Assembly (NCBI GenBank): GCA_963713545.1
Contig: CAVQME010000010.1
Span: 186,001-250,000 of the forward strand
Source of the DNA: CAVPLM01 sp963713545
Lineage (GTDB): Bacteria > Actinomycetota > Thermoleophilia > RBG-16-64-13
Direction: 5' to 3'
DNA: 64,000 nt
The first letter of the stretch is position 1. Each line of letters begins with the position of its first letter. The notes below the pieces were generated by a model, which did no database searches, was not told the origin of the DNA, and was given only the letters and a program-made list of their open reading frames with translations. This document shows positions 8,015-16,374 of the stretch, piece by piece. Position numbers and translations under genes: made by a program.

Positions 8015-8998
8015 TCAGTCCTCGATCAGGTTCTCGAGCTTCTGCAACTCTTCGATCCTACGCAGTCCGCCGCAGCGCACCAGATATTCCTGGAAATTGG
8101 ACACTCCGAAGATGTAGTGGTCCAGGAACTTCTCGAACTCCTCCGGATCTTTCTCCACCTTCATCCATTGGGACAGATGGTCCTCGTCGGAGAAGTAGAG
8201 GTAGGGCATGTTGCCGGGGTAGCTGCCGTAAGGGACCTCTACCACGGCGTCCACCAGATAGAAGGGGATGGAGGTGGCCGTCGGGTCGTCGCGGATCACC
8301 GAGCCGCTCACTACTCGCTCGGTGGTGATGATAAGGTGCTTGGCGGCGCGGGCCAGCTCCAGGTCAGCAACCGAGATACCGCGTATCACCGAGTTGCCAT
8401 ACATGTCGGCTTCGTGGACGTGGATGGCGGCCACGTCGGGCCAGATGGCCGGAACGGCCGCGTACTTCTTGCCGGTGAAAGGGCACTCGATGACCTTGGC
8501 CGCGGACATCTTGAAGGTGTCGGTCCCCAGCATGCACCGGGTGAGCCCGAAGGAGACGCCGTCAGCCGCGGCCCTCAGGCGGGCGGCCAGGGCGTAGTTG
8601 CTCCATTCGGTCACCTGTACTTCGCCTGATTCCATGTAACGCCGGGCGTTGGGTGATAGCCCGCGAGCCTCCAGGCCCACAACATATGCGGCGTCCAGGC
8701 GGTTGAAGACCTTGCCTGCGCAGAGGACCTGGAAGTCGTGAGTAGAGGTGTGACCGAGGAAGCCCAGATTCTTGCGGTGCTGCCTCACGATCTCGTGGCA
8801 GATGGCGTTCGGGATGCGATTGGCACCAAAACCACCGACGGCCAGGTAGCAGCCGTCATGGACGAACCGCTCGACCGCCTCTTTCTCGCTCATCCGCTTG
8901 TCGATCAAGGCGCGAGTCTTGTCTCTGAAGAACTCGCGCGCCCTGTCCGGATCGGGATCCATGAACATCGGATTGACCCCTTGATCCAGCACTTCCAT
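8015..8998 (-). CDS. CoA-transferase, alpha subunit (glutaconate CoA-transferase-like)
   Basis: 327 residues from the ATG at 8998, chosen because AAGGAGATG sits immediately upstream; an in-frame upstream codon at 9055 lacks such a site. Features: GCYLAVGGFGANRIPNAICHE (the glycine-rich CoA-binding segment), FLGHTSTHD, then AAIHVHEADMYGNSVIRG, typical of alpha subunits. Transcribed ahead of the beta subunit as a two-gene operon. GctA-type proteins act in amino-acid fermentation, while similar proteins act in sterol or aromatic ring catabolism; no other catabolic gene adjoins this pair. Confidence 0.83.
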   Translation of the reverse strand: MEVLDQGVNPMFMDPDPDRAREFFRDKTRALIDKRMSEKEAVERFVHDGCYLAVGGFGANRIPNAICHEIVRQHRKNLGFLGHTSTHDFQVLCAGKVFNRLDAAYVVGLEARGLSPNARRYMESGEVQVTEWSNYALAARLRAAADGVSFGLTRCMLGTDTFKMSAAKVIECPFTGKKYAAVPAIWPDVAAIHVHEADMYGNSVIRGISVADLELARAAKHLIITTERVVSGSVIRDDPTATSIPFYLVDAVVEVPYGSYPGNMPYLYFSDEDHLSQWMKVEKDPEEFEKFLDHYIFGVSNFQEYLVRCGGLRRIEELQKLENLIED

Positions 8999-9230
8999 AC
9001 CATCTCCTTGTAGATCCGAAGAGGTCGCCCGGACCTCAGTGTGCAATCCGCCCATCGACCACCTTGCGCGCCGGCGCCCGGCGACGTGCGGTCCTCAGGG
9101 GGTCGTGGCCGAAACCCGAATCCAGGTTCTAAATCCTATCACGGATGCGCGACCGCGCGAACGCTTATGGCCACCGACCAGACGCGCAACGGGGCAAGAG
9201 GAGGTGCCCATTCGCGGCACCGAGGCGGTC

Positions 9231-9968
9231 CTAGATGCCCCGCCTCACCGCGTCGGCCAACTCCCGGGGAAGGCCCACGGCCTCGATCCCCGATGCGGTC
9301 GCTTCGACATCGTAGGCCACGCGCGCGGCCTCGATCTCCACCGACGGCGAGTCTCCCCCAGTCTGTTCCGACGTCCTTAGGACCGTGTACATCGCCCGCG
9401 GATCGCCATCTTTGGGCCGTCCGACCGAACCGACGTTCACAAAAAGCACGCCGCCTATCGTCCGCCACCAAGGGTCGTGAGTGTGCCCGAAGACCAGCAC
9501 GTCGTCCGTCTCTGCTTCCGCCAGCCTCAGGAATGTCCGCTCGTCGCGGTCGCGCAGCAGATACTCGTTTATCTTCCGGGGACTCCCGTGCACCAGGTGG
9601 ATGGTGGTCCCGCCCCAAGCAATGTGTGTCTCCCGGGGTAGGTCGCGCAGGAAGGCCTTGCGGTCGTCGGTCACTTCCCTCACCGTGAACGCGTACGACG
9701 CCTCACCGACCCTCTTCGCGTCGGCAGTGGTGTAGAAGCAGCCGCAATCCCCCCGCTCCCAGCCGACGCCATCGTCATAGTTACCCATAATCGTGGGGAT
9801 GCCCTCGCTCCTCACAAGGTCGATCACCCCATTAGGATCGGGGCCATACCCCACCAGATCGCCCAGGCAGTAGACCGCTTCTATCCCGCGCGCCCGGACC
9901 TCCGCAAGGACCGCTCGCAGCGCCTGGGTGTTGCCGTGGATGTCTGAGATCAGCGCGAGGCTCGACAT
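9231..9968 (-). CDS. Calcineurin-like metallophosphoesterase
   Basis: 245 residues with the dinuclear metal site motifs of the family in order: LISDIHGN (8-13 region), YCLGDLVGYGP, GNYDDG, HLVHGSPR and VFGHTHDPW, followed by VNVGSVGRP. This architecture is of the YfcE/diadenosine-tetraphosphatase-like single-domain type. It begins 7 bases after the arsM stop on the same strand, so it is probably the last gene of the arsenic operon. Whether it acts in arsenic stress or simply rides on the transcript is not known; the substrate is unknown. Confidence 0.88.
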   Translation of the reverse strand: MSSLALISDIHGNTQALRAVLAEVRARGIEAVYCLGDLVGYGPDPNGVIDLVRSEGIPTIMGNYDDGVGWERGDCGCFYTTADAKRVGEASYAFTVREVTDDRKAFLRDLPRETHIAWGGTTIHLVHGSPRKINEYLLRDRDERTFLRLAEAETDDVLVFGHTHDPWWRTIGGVLFVNVGSVGRPKDGDPRAMYTVLRTSEQTGGDSPSVEIEAARVAYDVEATASGIEAVGLPRELADAVRRGI

Positions 9969-9975
9969 GAGGACG

Positions 9976-10794
9976 TCACGGCCTTACGGCCCGGATGCTC
10001 GCCGATAGGACGTAGTCCTCCATCTTGGTACCCGGTTGCCACTCGCGGATGAACTCCCGGCTCTCCTCTTTGGGCTTGATGTCGATCTCGCTGAAGCCGG
10101 CCTCGGCCAGCATGGCCTCCAACTCGTCCACAGTCGCAGCCCCTGATATGCAGCCCGACAGCAACTCCATGTCGTCTCGCCACTGCTGGGGTAGATCCGC
10201 CGTGGCCACGACGTCGCTCACAGCAAGCCGGCCGCCCGGCTTCAGCACACGATACGCATCCCGGAAGACTGCCGGCTTGTCGGGGGAGAGATTGATCACG
10301 CAGTTGGAGATGATCACGTCGACGGTCGCGTCGGCGACAGGCAGGTGTTCGATCTCACCCAGGCGGAAGTCGACGTTGATGTAGCCGGCCTTGCGAGCGT
10401 TCTCGCGGGCTTTCGCAACCATCTCGGGGGTCATGTCCACCCCGATGACGAGCCCCGCCGGTCCCACGGCCCGTACGGCCAGGAAACAGTCGAAGCCGGC
10501 GCCCGCTCCCAGGTCGAGCACCGTTTCCCCAGGCCTCAGAGCAGCGATGGCCTGAGGATTGCCGCAGCCGAGTCCCAGATTGGCCCCCTCCGGCACCGCC
10601 GCCAGTTCCTCCTCCGTATAGCCGATCATCCGCGACATCGAAGTTGGGTCGGCCACCGCCCCAGGAGGCAGCGGGCCGCAGCACGAGGAAGTCGGCCCGC
10701 AGCAGGACGAAGCCGCGCCCGCTTCCGCCTCGGCTATGTCCGCGTAGCGCGAACGGACGGCGTCGCGCACGACTTCCTGGTCAGGATCGTTCAT
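9976..10794 (-). CDS. arsM: Arsenite S-adenosylmethionine methyltransferase
   Basis: 272 residues. The hallmark GANLGLGCGNP precedes the SAM-binding motif VLDLGAGAGFDCFLA; then IISNCVINLSPDKPAVF carries the conserved cysteine used in arsenite binding. The N-terminus has two CCGP clusters (SSCCGPTSSCCGP) that can bind As(III). ArsM methylates arsenite to methylated, partly volatile species. Its start overlaps the acr3 stop by 4 bases (ATGA), so efflux and methylation are translationally coupled. ArsR, divergently encoded, is the likely repressor. Confidence 0.93.
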   Translation of the reverse strand: MNDPDQEVVRDAVRSRYADIAEAEAGAASSCCGPTSSCCGPLPPGAVADPTSMSRMIGYTEEELAAVPEGANLGLGCGNPQAIAALRPGETVLDLGAGAGFDCFLAVRAVGPAGLVIGVDMTPEMVAKARENARKAGYINVDFRLGEIEHLPVADATVDVIISNCVINLSPDKPAVFRDAYRVLKPGGRLAVSDVVATADLPQQWRDDMELLSGCISGAATVDELEAMLAEAGFSEIDIKPKEESREFIREWQPGTKMEDYVLSASIRAVRP

Positions 10795-11954
10795 CGTTCC
10801 TCCTTGACAATCGGACCTGCAGAAACAACCGTCGGACAGCCCAGATCTTGCTCACCCGGTGGTGCCGCACCAGAGGGCTCCCCCTCCCCCGACCCAGCAG
10901 GCGCAGCGGCGGCACGTGGCCAATACTTCCGCTGCAGCCTCAGGGCCACGGTCACCAACCCGATAAGCACCGGCACTTCCACCAGCGGACCGATGACGGT
11001 GGCGAAGGCCTGTTCCGAATTAAGCCCGAACACGGCCACGGCCACCGCGATCGCCAACTCGAAGTTGTTCGAGGCAGCCGTGAAGGATAGTGTAGCCGTC
11101 TTGGAGTAGTCCGCTCCCGCCCGCTTGCCCATGTAGAAGCTGACGAAGAACATCACCACGAAGTAGATCAAGAGGGGGATGGCTATCCGCACCACGTCCA
11201 GGGGCAACTCCACTATGTACTCCCCTTTGAGAGAGAACATGACAAGGATCGTGAACAGTAACGCCACCAGGGTGATCGGGCTTATGCGGGGTATGAACTC
11301 CGCGTGGTACCACTCCTTGGTCTTGAACCTGAGCAGGGTGAACCGGGTGATGATCCCAGCCGCAAAGGGAATCCCGAGGTAGATGCCCACGCTTTGCGCG
11401 ATCTCACCGATGCTTACGTCCACCGCCGCCCCTTCCAACCCAAACCACTCGGGCAGAACAGTGAGGAACACGTAGGCGTAGACGGAATAGAAGAGCACCT
11501 GGAACACGGAGTTGAGCGCCACCAGGCCGGCTGCGTACTCCGTGTCACCTTTGGCCAGCTCGTTCCACACGATCACCATCGCGATACAGCGGGCCAGCCC
11601 GATGAGGATGAGTCCCTGCATGTATCCGGGCATGTCGAAGAGGAGGAGGATGGCGAGGAAGAACATCAAGAACGGGCCTATCACCCAGTTCTGCACCAGG
11701 GAGAGCCCCAGCACTCGCCAATTCCGGAACACCTCCCCCAGGTCCTCGTATCGCACCTTGGCCAGTGGCGGGTACATCATGACGATGAGCCCGATCGCTA
11801 TGGGTATTGAGGTAGTGCCCACGGAAGCGCTCTGTATGGCTTCGCCTACCTGGGGCCATAGATAGCCGATAGCCACCCCGACGGCCATGGCCAGGAAGAT
11901 CCACACGGTCAAATAGCGGTCCAAGAACGAGAGGCGTCTCATGAGAGGTATCAT
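10791..11954 (-). CDS. acr3: Arsenite efflux permease of the ACR3 family
   Basis: About 387 residues with ten hydrophobic segments. Family motifs: FLDRYLTVWIFLAMAVGVAIG at the start, GLARCIAMVIVWNELAKGD with the transport cysteine in the fourth helix, and AASNNFELAIAVAVAVFG with the helix-9 glutamate. ACR3 exports As(OH)3 using the proton gradient. Three starts are possible (12005, 11954, 11942); 11954 or 11942 is preferred because it leaves the operator outside the coding region. None has a clear Shine-Dalgarno sequence. The C-terminal 35 residues are a Pro/Gly-rich tail that overlaps arsM by 4 bases. Confidence 0.93.
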   Translation of the reverse strand: MIPLMRRLSFLDRYLTVWIFLAMAVGVAIGYLWPQVGEAIQSASVGTTSIPIAIGLIVMMYPPLAKVRYEDLGEVFRNWRVLGLSLVQNWVIGPFLMFFLAILLLFDMPGYMQGLILIGLARCIAMVIVWNELAKGDTEYAAGLVALNSVFQVLFYSVYAYVFLTVLPEWFGLEGAAVDVSIGEIAQSVGIYLGIPFAAGIITRFTLLRFKTKEWYHAEFIPRISPITLVALLFTILVMFSLKGEYIVELPLDVVRIAIPLLIYFVVMFFVSFYMGKRAGADYSKTATLSFTAASNNFELAIAVAVAVFGLNSEQAFATVIGPLVEVPVLIGLVTVALRLQRKYWPRAAAAPAGSGEGEPSGAAPPGEQDLGCPTVVSAGPIVKEER

Positions 11955-11973
11955 ACCGGAGAGATCTGAGACA

Positions 11974-11991
11974 TGCAAGTAACCGCTTACA
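11974..11991. promoter_or_regulatory. Candidate ArsR operator
   Basis: Imperfect palindrome TG(C)AAG-N6-CTT(A)CA in the gap between the divergent acr3 and arsR genes, 13 bases from the arsR start. Placement and the AAG...CTT core fit ArsR/SmtB half-sites. It could control both directions. Confidence 0.55.
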
Positions 11992-12003
11992 CGAGTATAT
12001 AGC

Positions 12004-12390
12004 ATGAAGACCGGGCCCTTGACTTCCGACCCATCACCGACCGTCCGCGCGCTGGCCGGCATCTTCAAGGCCCTTGCCGACGAAACCCGTCTGCAGATGC
12101 TGGCCCTGCTGCTCGATAGACCCGAACTCTGTGTGTGCCACTTCGAGCGCGCCCTTGAGATAAGCCAGTCGAAAGCTTCCCGACACCTCCGGTACCTGCT
12201 GAACGCCGGCCTGCTCCAGGACAGGCGGGAGGGGGTGTGGATGTACTACCGCCTCGCGGATGATATGGGACCGGAGCGAAGGCTCATCCTTGACGCCGTG
12301 GGCCCGTGTTTCGACAAGCGTTCGCTGGCCGAACTCCAGACCCGTCTCGAGCAGTCCTTCTGCGCCGCACCGCCGCAGCCAAGCGACTAG
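12004..12390 (+). CDS. arsR: ArsR/SmtB-family arsenic-responsive repressor
   Basis: 128 residues with a winged helix: GIFKALADETRLQMLALL, the metalloid-binding ELCVCHFE motif (Cys43, Cys45) in the helix before the recognition helix, QSKASRHLRYLLNAGLL, and a wing REGVWMYYRL. Binding of As(III) to the Cys pair releases such repressors from DNA. It is divergent from acr3-arsM with a candidate operator between them. No Shine-Dalgarno sequence precedes the ATG, so a leaderless transcript is possible. Confidence 0.93.
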   Translation: MKTGPLTSDPSPTVRALAGIFKALADETRLQMLALLLDRPELCVCHFERALEISQSKASRHLRYLLNAGLLQDRREGVWMYYRLADDMGPERRLILDAVGPCFDKRSLAELQTRLEQSFCAAPPQPSD

Positions 12391-12510
12391 CGGAGGAGAC
12401 CACGGGACGCTTTCCGGGCTTCTAGGAGCCGCACCGGCTGCTCGATGCTAAGATGGCCCGAAGCAAGGACCGATGAGGGCGCGCTGAAACCGAGTCCATA
12501 CGGAGAAGAC

Positions 12511-13146
12511 GTGGCGCAGAAGGATCAAGATACGAAACCTGCGAAGGACATGGCTCCAAAGCCCAGGTCGGCTTCAAAGAAGGAAGCCGTTCCGAAGAAG
12601 GAGCCCGTTCTGAAGAAAGATACCGGCGCGAAGAAGGTATCCGCTCCAGCGCAGAAGGCGGCGCCGACAACGGAGGCGGCGGCGCCGGCGGAGGCCCCCG
12701 AGCCACGGACTGCTTCGGACGCCGCGGAAGAGAACCCTATCTACAGAAAACTCGGTCTGCGTCCTGGCATCATCGGCCTCTTGGTGGCACCCCCCGCAGA
12801 CGCCGACAACCCGTTGTCGCCGCTCCCTGATGGGTTCAGCGTGGTTTCAGAACCGGATGCTGTCTCTTCCTTTGAAGGCCAGGTGGACTACCTCCACTTC
12901 TTCGCCCGCAATCGGGGGGAACTGGCGCGCGTTTTTGGTTCGCTGCGCGACAAGTTGGCACCCGGCGGCAGTCTCTGGATCTCGTGGATCAAGCAATCGT
13001 CGTCCCGTCGGGGCGAAGGGCTGCCCGGAGACCTGAACGAGAACGTGATCCGCCGCCTGGCGCTCACGAGCGGCTTGGTGGACGTCAAGGTCGCGGCTTT
13101 GGACCAGGATTGGTCGGCCCTCAAGCTGGTACGCCGGAGACGTTAG
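12511..13146 (+). CDS. DUF3052 family protein with Lys/Ala/Pro-rich N-terminal tail
   Basis: 211 residues. The first about 75 are low-complexity, with repeated KK, PK and AP pairs, and probably disordered. The remainder matches DUF3052, a family common in Actinomycetota: YRKLGLRPGIIGLLVAPP, VDYLHFFARNRGELARVFGSLRDKLAPGGSLWISWIKQSS, DLNENVIRRLALTSGLVDVKVAALDQDWSALKLVRR. The GTG at 12511 is preferred to an ATG at 12445 because GGAGAAGAC precedes it. The family has a degenerate methyltransferase-like fold and no known biochemical role. Convergent with the radical SAM gene that follows. Confidence 0.83.
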   Translation: MAQKDQDTKPAKDMAPKPRSASKKEAVPKKEPVLKKDTGAKKVSAPAQKAAPTTEAAAPAEAPEPRTASDAAEENPIYRKLGLRPGIIGLLVAPPADADNPLSPLPDGFSVVSEPDAVSSFEGQVDYLHFFARNRGELARVFGSLRDKLAPGGSLWISWIKQSSSRRGEGLPGDLNENVIRRLALTSGLVDVKVAALDQDWSALKLVRRRR

Positions 13147-13163
13147 CCGGCGCCACGGTCCTC

Positions 13164-14171
13164 CTACTCGGCGGCCTTGCTGAAACCGGGCAGCTTGATG
13201 CCCGTCTCGAGGTTCTCCTGGATGAGTATCCCCAACGGCCGCTCTGTGCTTGCCCTGATCGAGACATAACACTGGTCGCAACTGTGGCGCGTCTCGCTGA
13301 ACCCTTCGACGGCTTCTCTACGGGTGCGGTAACGCAGATGCGGGTACATCGAACAGGGGTTGATGAGACCGTCCGGGCGCACCACCAAGAAGCGAACACC
13401 GGCCTGGCACCCGTTCATACCCCCTTCCGCAAAGAAGCGGTAGGTCTGCTCGAGGATGTAGTCCGAGTTCAGGACCGTTGTACGAGGCTCGTACTTCTCC
13501 AGGTAGTCGACATGAGCGCGGAGAAGGGCCAGATCTTCGGCCTCGTTGATGCAAAGGCTTGTATCACCCGTGCGCAGACAGCTGTACGCGCTGAAGGAGA
13601 TCTGGGTGCCCCACTCCTCAGCTTTGGCGACCAGACCGGGAATATCCGCGAAATTGGCGTGGGTGAGAGCCGCGTTGAGCATGATGTCCTTGCGGCCGTA
13701 TTCATGAACCAAATACGGGATGAGCTCGTCCATCTTCGCGAAGAGCCCGGGGATCCTACGAAAGTCGTCATGCCGGTCGTCGGGGAAGTCCAGGGAGATG
13801 GAAAACAGCGACACCCCGGCCTTGTGCAGAGAAAGGTAGCGCTCTTCGGTCAGGAGCCAGGAGTTGGTCACGCACGCCGTCATCGGCAGTCCGCCGGGAC
13901 GCTTGACCTCGCGCACGATGTCCTCCAGATCGTCGCGAAGCAGCGGCTCACCCCCAGAGAGCTGGATCACACTAGGCTTGAGCTCTCTCGAGAAGCGCCC
14001 ATAGTCACGGGGAGTGAGCCGGCGTGGCTCGCGCTTGAGGCCCCCCTTGTCGCAGTGGACACAGTCGGCTATACACGAGTGGGTCACCTCGAAGGACACG
14101 CAGATGGGCCAACCTTTCGCCCTATTCCACAGGGCTCGTGTGCCGATCCTGACCGCTTCGCTATTGTTCAT
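13164..14171 (-). CDS. Radical SAM protein with C-terminal cysteine cluster
   Basis: 335 residues. The 4Fe-4S/SAM motif CIADCVHC (Cys33, 37, 40) is followed by the SAM-contact segment IQLSGGEPLLRDD and SLFSISLDFPDD. The C-terminal region has a SPASM/twitch-like Cys arrangement (GCQAG, INPCSMYP, HSCDQCYVS). The closest types are HpnH-like or heme/peptide-modifying radical SAM enzymes. No obvious substrate peptide is encoded next to it: the upstream gene on the same strand is an anti-sigma factor 124 bases away. Function not assigned. Confidence 0.85.
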   Translation of the reverse strand: MNNSEAVRIGTRALWNRAKGWPICVSFEVTHSCIADCVHCDKGGLKREPRRLTPRDYGRFSRELKPSVIQLSGGEPLLRDDLEDIVREVKRPGGLPMTACVTNSWLLTEERYLSLHKAGVSLFSISLDFPDDRHDDFRRIPGLFAKMDELIPYLVHEYGRKDIMLNAALTHANFADIPGLVAKAEEWGTQISFSAYSCLRTGDTSLCINEAEDLALLRAHVDYLEKYEPRTTVLNSDYILEQTYRFFAEGGMNGCQAGVRFLVVRPDGLINPCSMYPHLRYRTRREAVEGFSETRHSCDQCYVSIRASTERPLGILIQENLETGIKLPGFSKAAE

Positions 14172-14295
14172 GTCGAGGGCGTTCCCGTTTCAGTGAGGCC
14201 CGTCGGGCCGTTGCTATCCCGAGAGACTGTACCGCACTCGCCGGGGCAGCGCACAGTCCCCGCTCGGCGTTCTATGGGGGCGGGCACGCCCCCAT

Positions 14296-15711
14296 TCACT
14301 CAGCCGTCGCCAGCGATTCGGCCACGGAAAGGAGTTCGGAACGGCTCAGATCACCGGAGACCGTCAGCACAAGGCTATCGTTCATCGCCCAGAGGTGCGG
14401 CACTGCCCTGGGATCGATGAGGACCTCGGCAGTACTCCCGGCGAACGCACCAGACGTCAGCGTCACCGTCTCGGGGGTGTCGATGAAACCTTCGCCGCTC
14501 GCCAGCGGATCCGACCAGAGGGACGGGTCGTCGCCCACCACACGGGTGGAGATGATCAGTCGGTCGAAGCCCCGTCGATAAGCGAGGGAGACGACACCCT
14601 CGGCTGAGGGGTTCATCCCCTCCTTGCCCGTAGGTCCGCCCACTTCCGCGACGGCGATCTCGGCCAGCTTGTACCCTTCGGGCACCTCGGCTGGAACGAG
14701 CGGCTGGTAGCCGACCACCTCAGCAACCTGCTCGAGCGGGACGCGCCGGAAGCCTTGATCGTTGCGCTCGACTTCCACTCCTTCTGGGAACGCCAGCACG
14801 AACTCGTCGCCGGTCAGCGCGGGATCGATCTGGACCCCTTCCAGGCGCAGCGCTTGCAGCAGTCTCCCCTCTTTGCTCTCGCTGACCTCCACCGGGAACC
14901 CGGTCTGCTGATCCACCGTGATCTCGATGTGGTCGCCTGAGACGGTGGAGAGTCGGTTCGGCTGGACCTCCGCGCTCATGACCCAAGCGGGGCGCCCATC
15001 GAAGGTGGCTTCCGAGACCGACGGCGCCTCGGCGGCCAGCATGGCCCTCACCACCGCACCCATGCCTCGAAAGAGTACCCAGTCAGCCGGACCGGGGTCG
15101 GGCCAACCGGGGGCGAGCCCAGTCATCTCGCTGGCGACCGGAGAGTCGCCGTCATCCCCGCCCGCTAACACCCGTTGGACACCGCTAGAGGCATCGTAGG
15201 CGATGTCCTCGCTTCGCGATACCCCCGTCATCCGAAAGTCACCACGCGCGGTCGTCACGACGTTCCAACGCATCTCGTCGAGTTGCCCGGTTGCTTCGTC
15301 GTAGTACCCCACGACAAGTGTGCCTTTGATGGCTTCCGCCCTTGCCAGCGCGGCGACCATCTTCTCTTTGATCTCGGCGGCGCTGGCGGTCTGCGGCCGG
15401 AAGACATCGATGCCAAGCGGACCGGCAAGGGCCCAGAGCAAGGCCAGGATCACCGCCGCAACCGGGATTGGAATCCAGGCCAAACGGAGCCAACTCCGGC
15501 GCTGCGGTCGCCCCGCCTCCCTCCCGCGCGCGAGCCCATTTCCGGCGGCGTCCGCGGTCTCGTGCGCCGTCCGGCGCGCCGTTCGTTTGTCGGCGCTCGA
15601 TTCCATCTCGAGCTTCTGCTCGAGACCGGCGAAGAAGTCCGGACCGTGCTCGGGCGTCTCCAGCCGCCGTAGCTGCTCTCCTAGATCGCTGTCTTTATCA
15701 GAAGATCTCAT
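14296..15711 (-). CDS. Membrane-bound anti-sigma factor with DUF4367-like domain
   Basis: 471 residues. The N-terminal cytoplasmic part (about 1-75) would hold the sigma factor; one transmembrane helix follows (IPIPVAAVILALLWALAG); the extracytoplasmic part looks like a LolA/MucB-type outer domain (IKGTLVVGYYDEATGQLDEMRW, VDQQTGFPVEVSESKEG) and ends in a DUF4367-like module (VPAEVPEGYKLAEIAVAEV). It lies 12 bases after the ECF sigma gene. By family precedent it releases the sigma factor after an envelope signal, probably by proteolysis. Confidence 0.8.
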   Translation of the reverse strand: MRSSDKDSDLGEQLRRLETPEHGPDFFAGLEQKLEMESSADKRTARRTAHETADAAGNGLARGREAGRPQRRSWLRLAWIPIPVAAVILALLWALAGPLGIDVFRPQTASAAEIKEKMVAALARAEAIKGTLVVGYYDEATGQLDEMRWNVVTTARGDFRMTGVSRSEDIAYDASSGVQRVLAGGDDGDSPVASEMTGLAPGWPDPGPADWVLFRGMGAVVRAMLAAEAPSVSEATFDGRPAWVMSAEVQPNRLSTVSGDHIEITVDQQTGFPVEVSESKEGRLLQALRLEGVQIDPALTGDEFVLAFPEGVEVERNDQGFRRVPLEQVAEVVGYQPLVPAEVPEGYKLAEIAVAEVGGPTGKEGMNPSAEGVVSLAYRRGFDRLIISTRVVGDDPSLWSDPLASGEGFIDTPETVTLTSGAFAGSTAEVLIDPRAVPHLWAMNDSLVLTVSGDLSRSELLSVAESLATAE

Positions 15712-15723
15712 CAGTCACTCCTC

Positions 15724-16218
15724 TCAAACGAGGGCCGTCCTCAGTGCAGAGCGAGCGCCATGCAGACGGGAACCCACCGTGCCCGCACGTATCCCGAGCA
15801 CTTCCGCCGCCTCGTCGTAGGTGAATCCCGCGGCATCGACCAGCACCACCACCGCCCGCTGATCGGGCGGAAGTAGGGCCAGAGCAGTGGCCAGCGCACT
15901 AGTCTCGGCCACGGACTCCGCGGGGTCGTCCATCCCCGCCCTGATCACGCTCTCGGCGAGAGCTTCAAGGGGATCCTCCCGCCGTCTCCGGTCGCTCCGC
16001 AGCCTGTCGAGACAAGCGTTGTAGACGATCCGGTACAGCCAGGTGCGCTCTTCCGCCTCCCCGCGGAAACCCGAGAAGCCTCGAAACGCTTTGAGGTATG
16101 CGTCCTGCATCACGTCGTCCATGGCCGTCCGATCATGGAGTAGGCGGTACGCGAGCATGCGTAGCCCCCGATCGTGCTGCTTGACCGACTCGATGAAAGC
16201 CGCGGTGTCGCCCCTCAT
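15724..16218 (-). CDS. ECF RNA polymerase sigma factor
   Basis: 164 residues with sigma region 2 (LHDRTAMDDVMQDAYLKAF, then RTWLYRIVYNACLDRLR) and region 4 (LLPPDQRAVVVLVDAAGFTYDEAAEVLGI, RLHGARSALR), and no region 3, as in extracytoplasmic-function sigma factors. It is the first gene of a pair with its anti-sigma factor and normally controls its own operon plus envelope stress genes. The regulon cannot be defined here, although many envelope genes surround it. Confidence 0.92.
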   Translation of the reverse strand: MRGDTAAFIESVKQHDRGLRMLAYRLLHDRTAMDDVMQDAYLKAFRGFSGFRGEAEERTWLYRIVYNACLDRLRSDRRRREDPLEALAESVIRAGMDDPAESVAETSALATALALLPPDQRAVVVLVDAAGFTYDEAAEVLGIRAGTVGSRLHGARSALRTALV

Positions 16219-16374
16219 TCCCTCACCGGCACCTTCGATTTTGCGGGCCCCTGGTCTCGGTCACTTCGCTCTACTTGTTTAGACGGTGAACGCGCCCCTA
16301 TCCTTCGGCCGATGATACGATGCTTCTGCACGTAAGCCAGAACCTGCGAGTTCAGCGAGGTCACTATCTCCAGC

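Noticed and set aside
12984..14420. 478-codon plus-strand frame over the radical SAM gene.
   Set aside because: The minus strand encodes the CxxxCxxC enzyme; the other frame has no motif or start signal.
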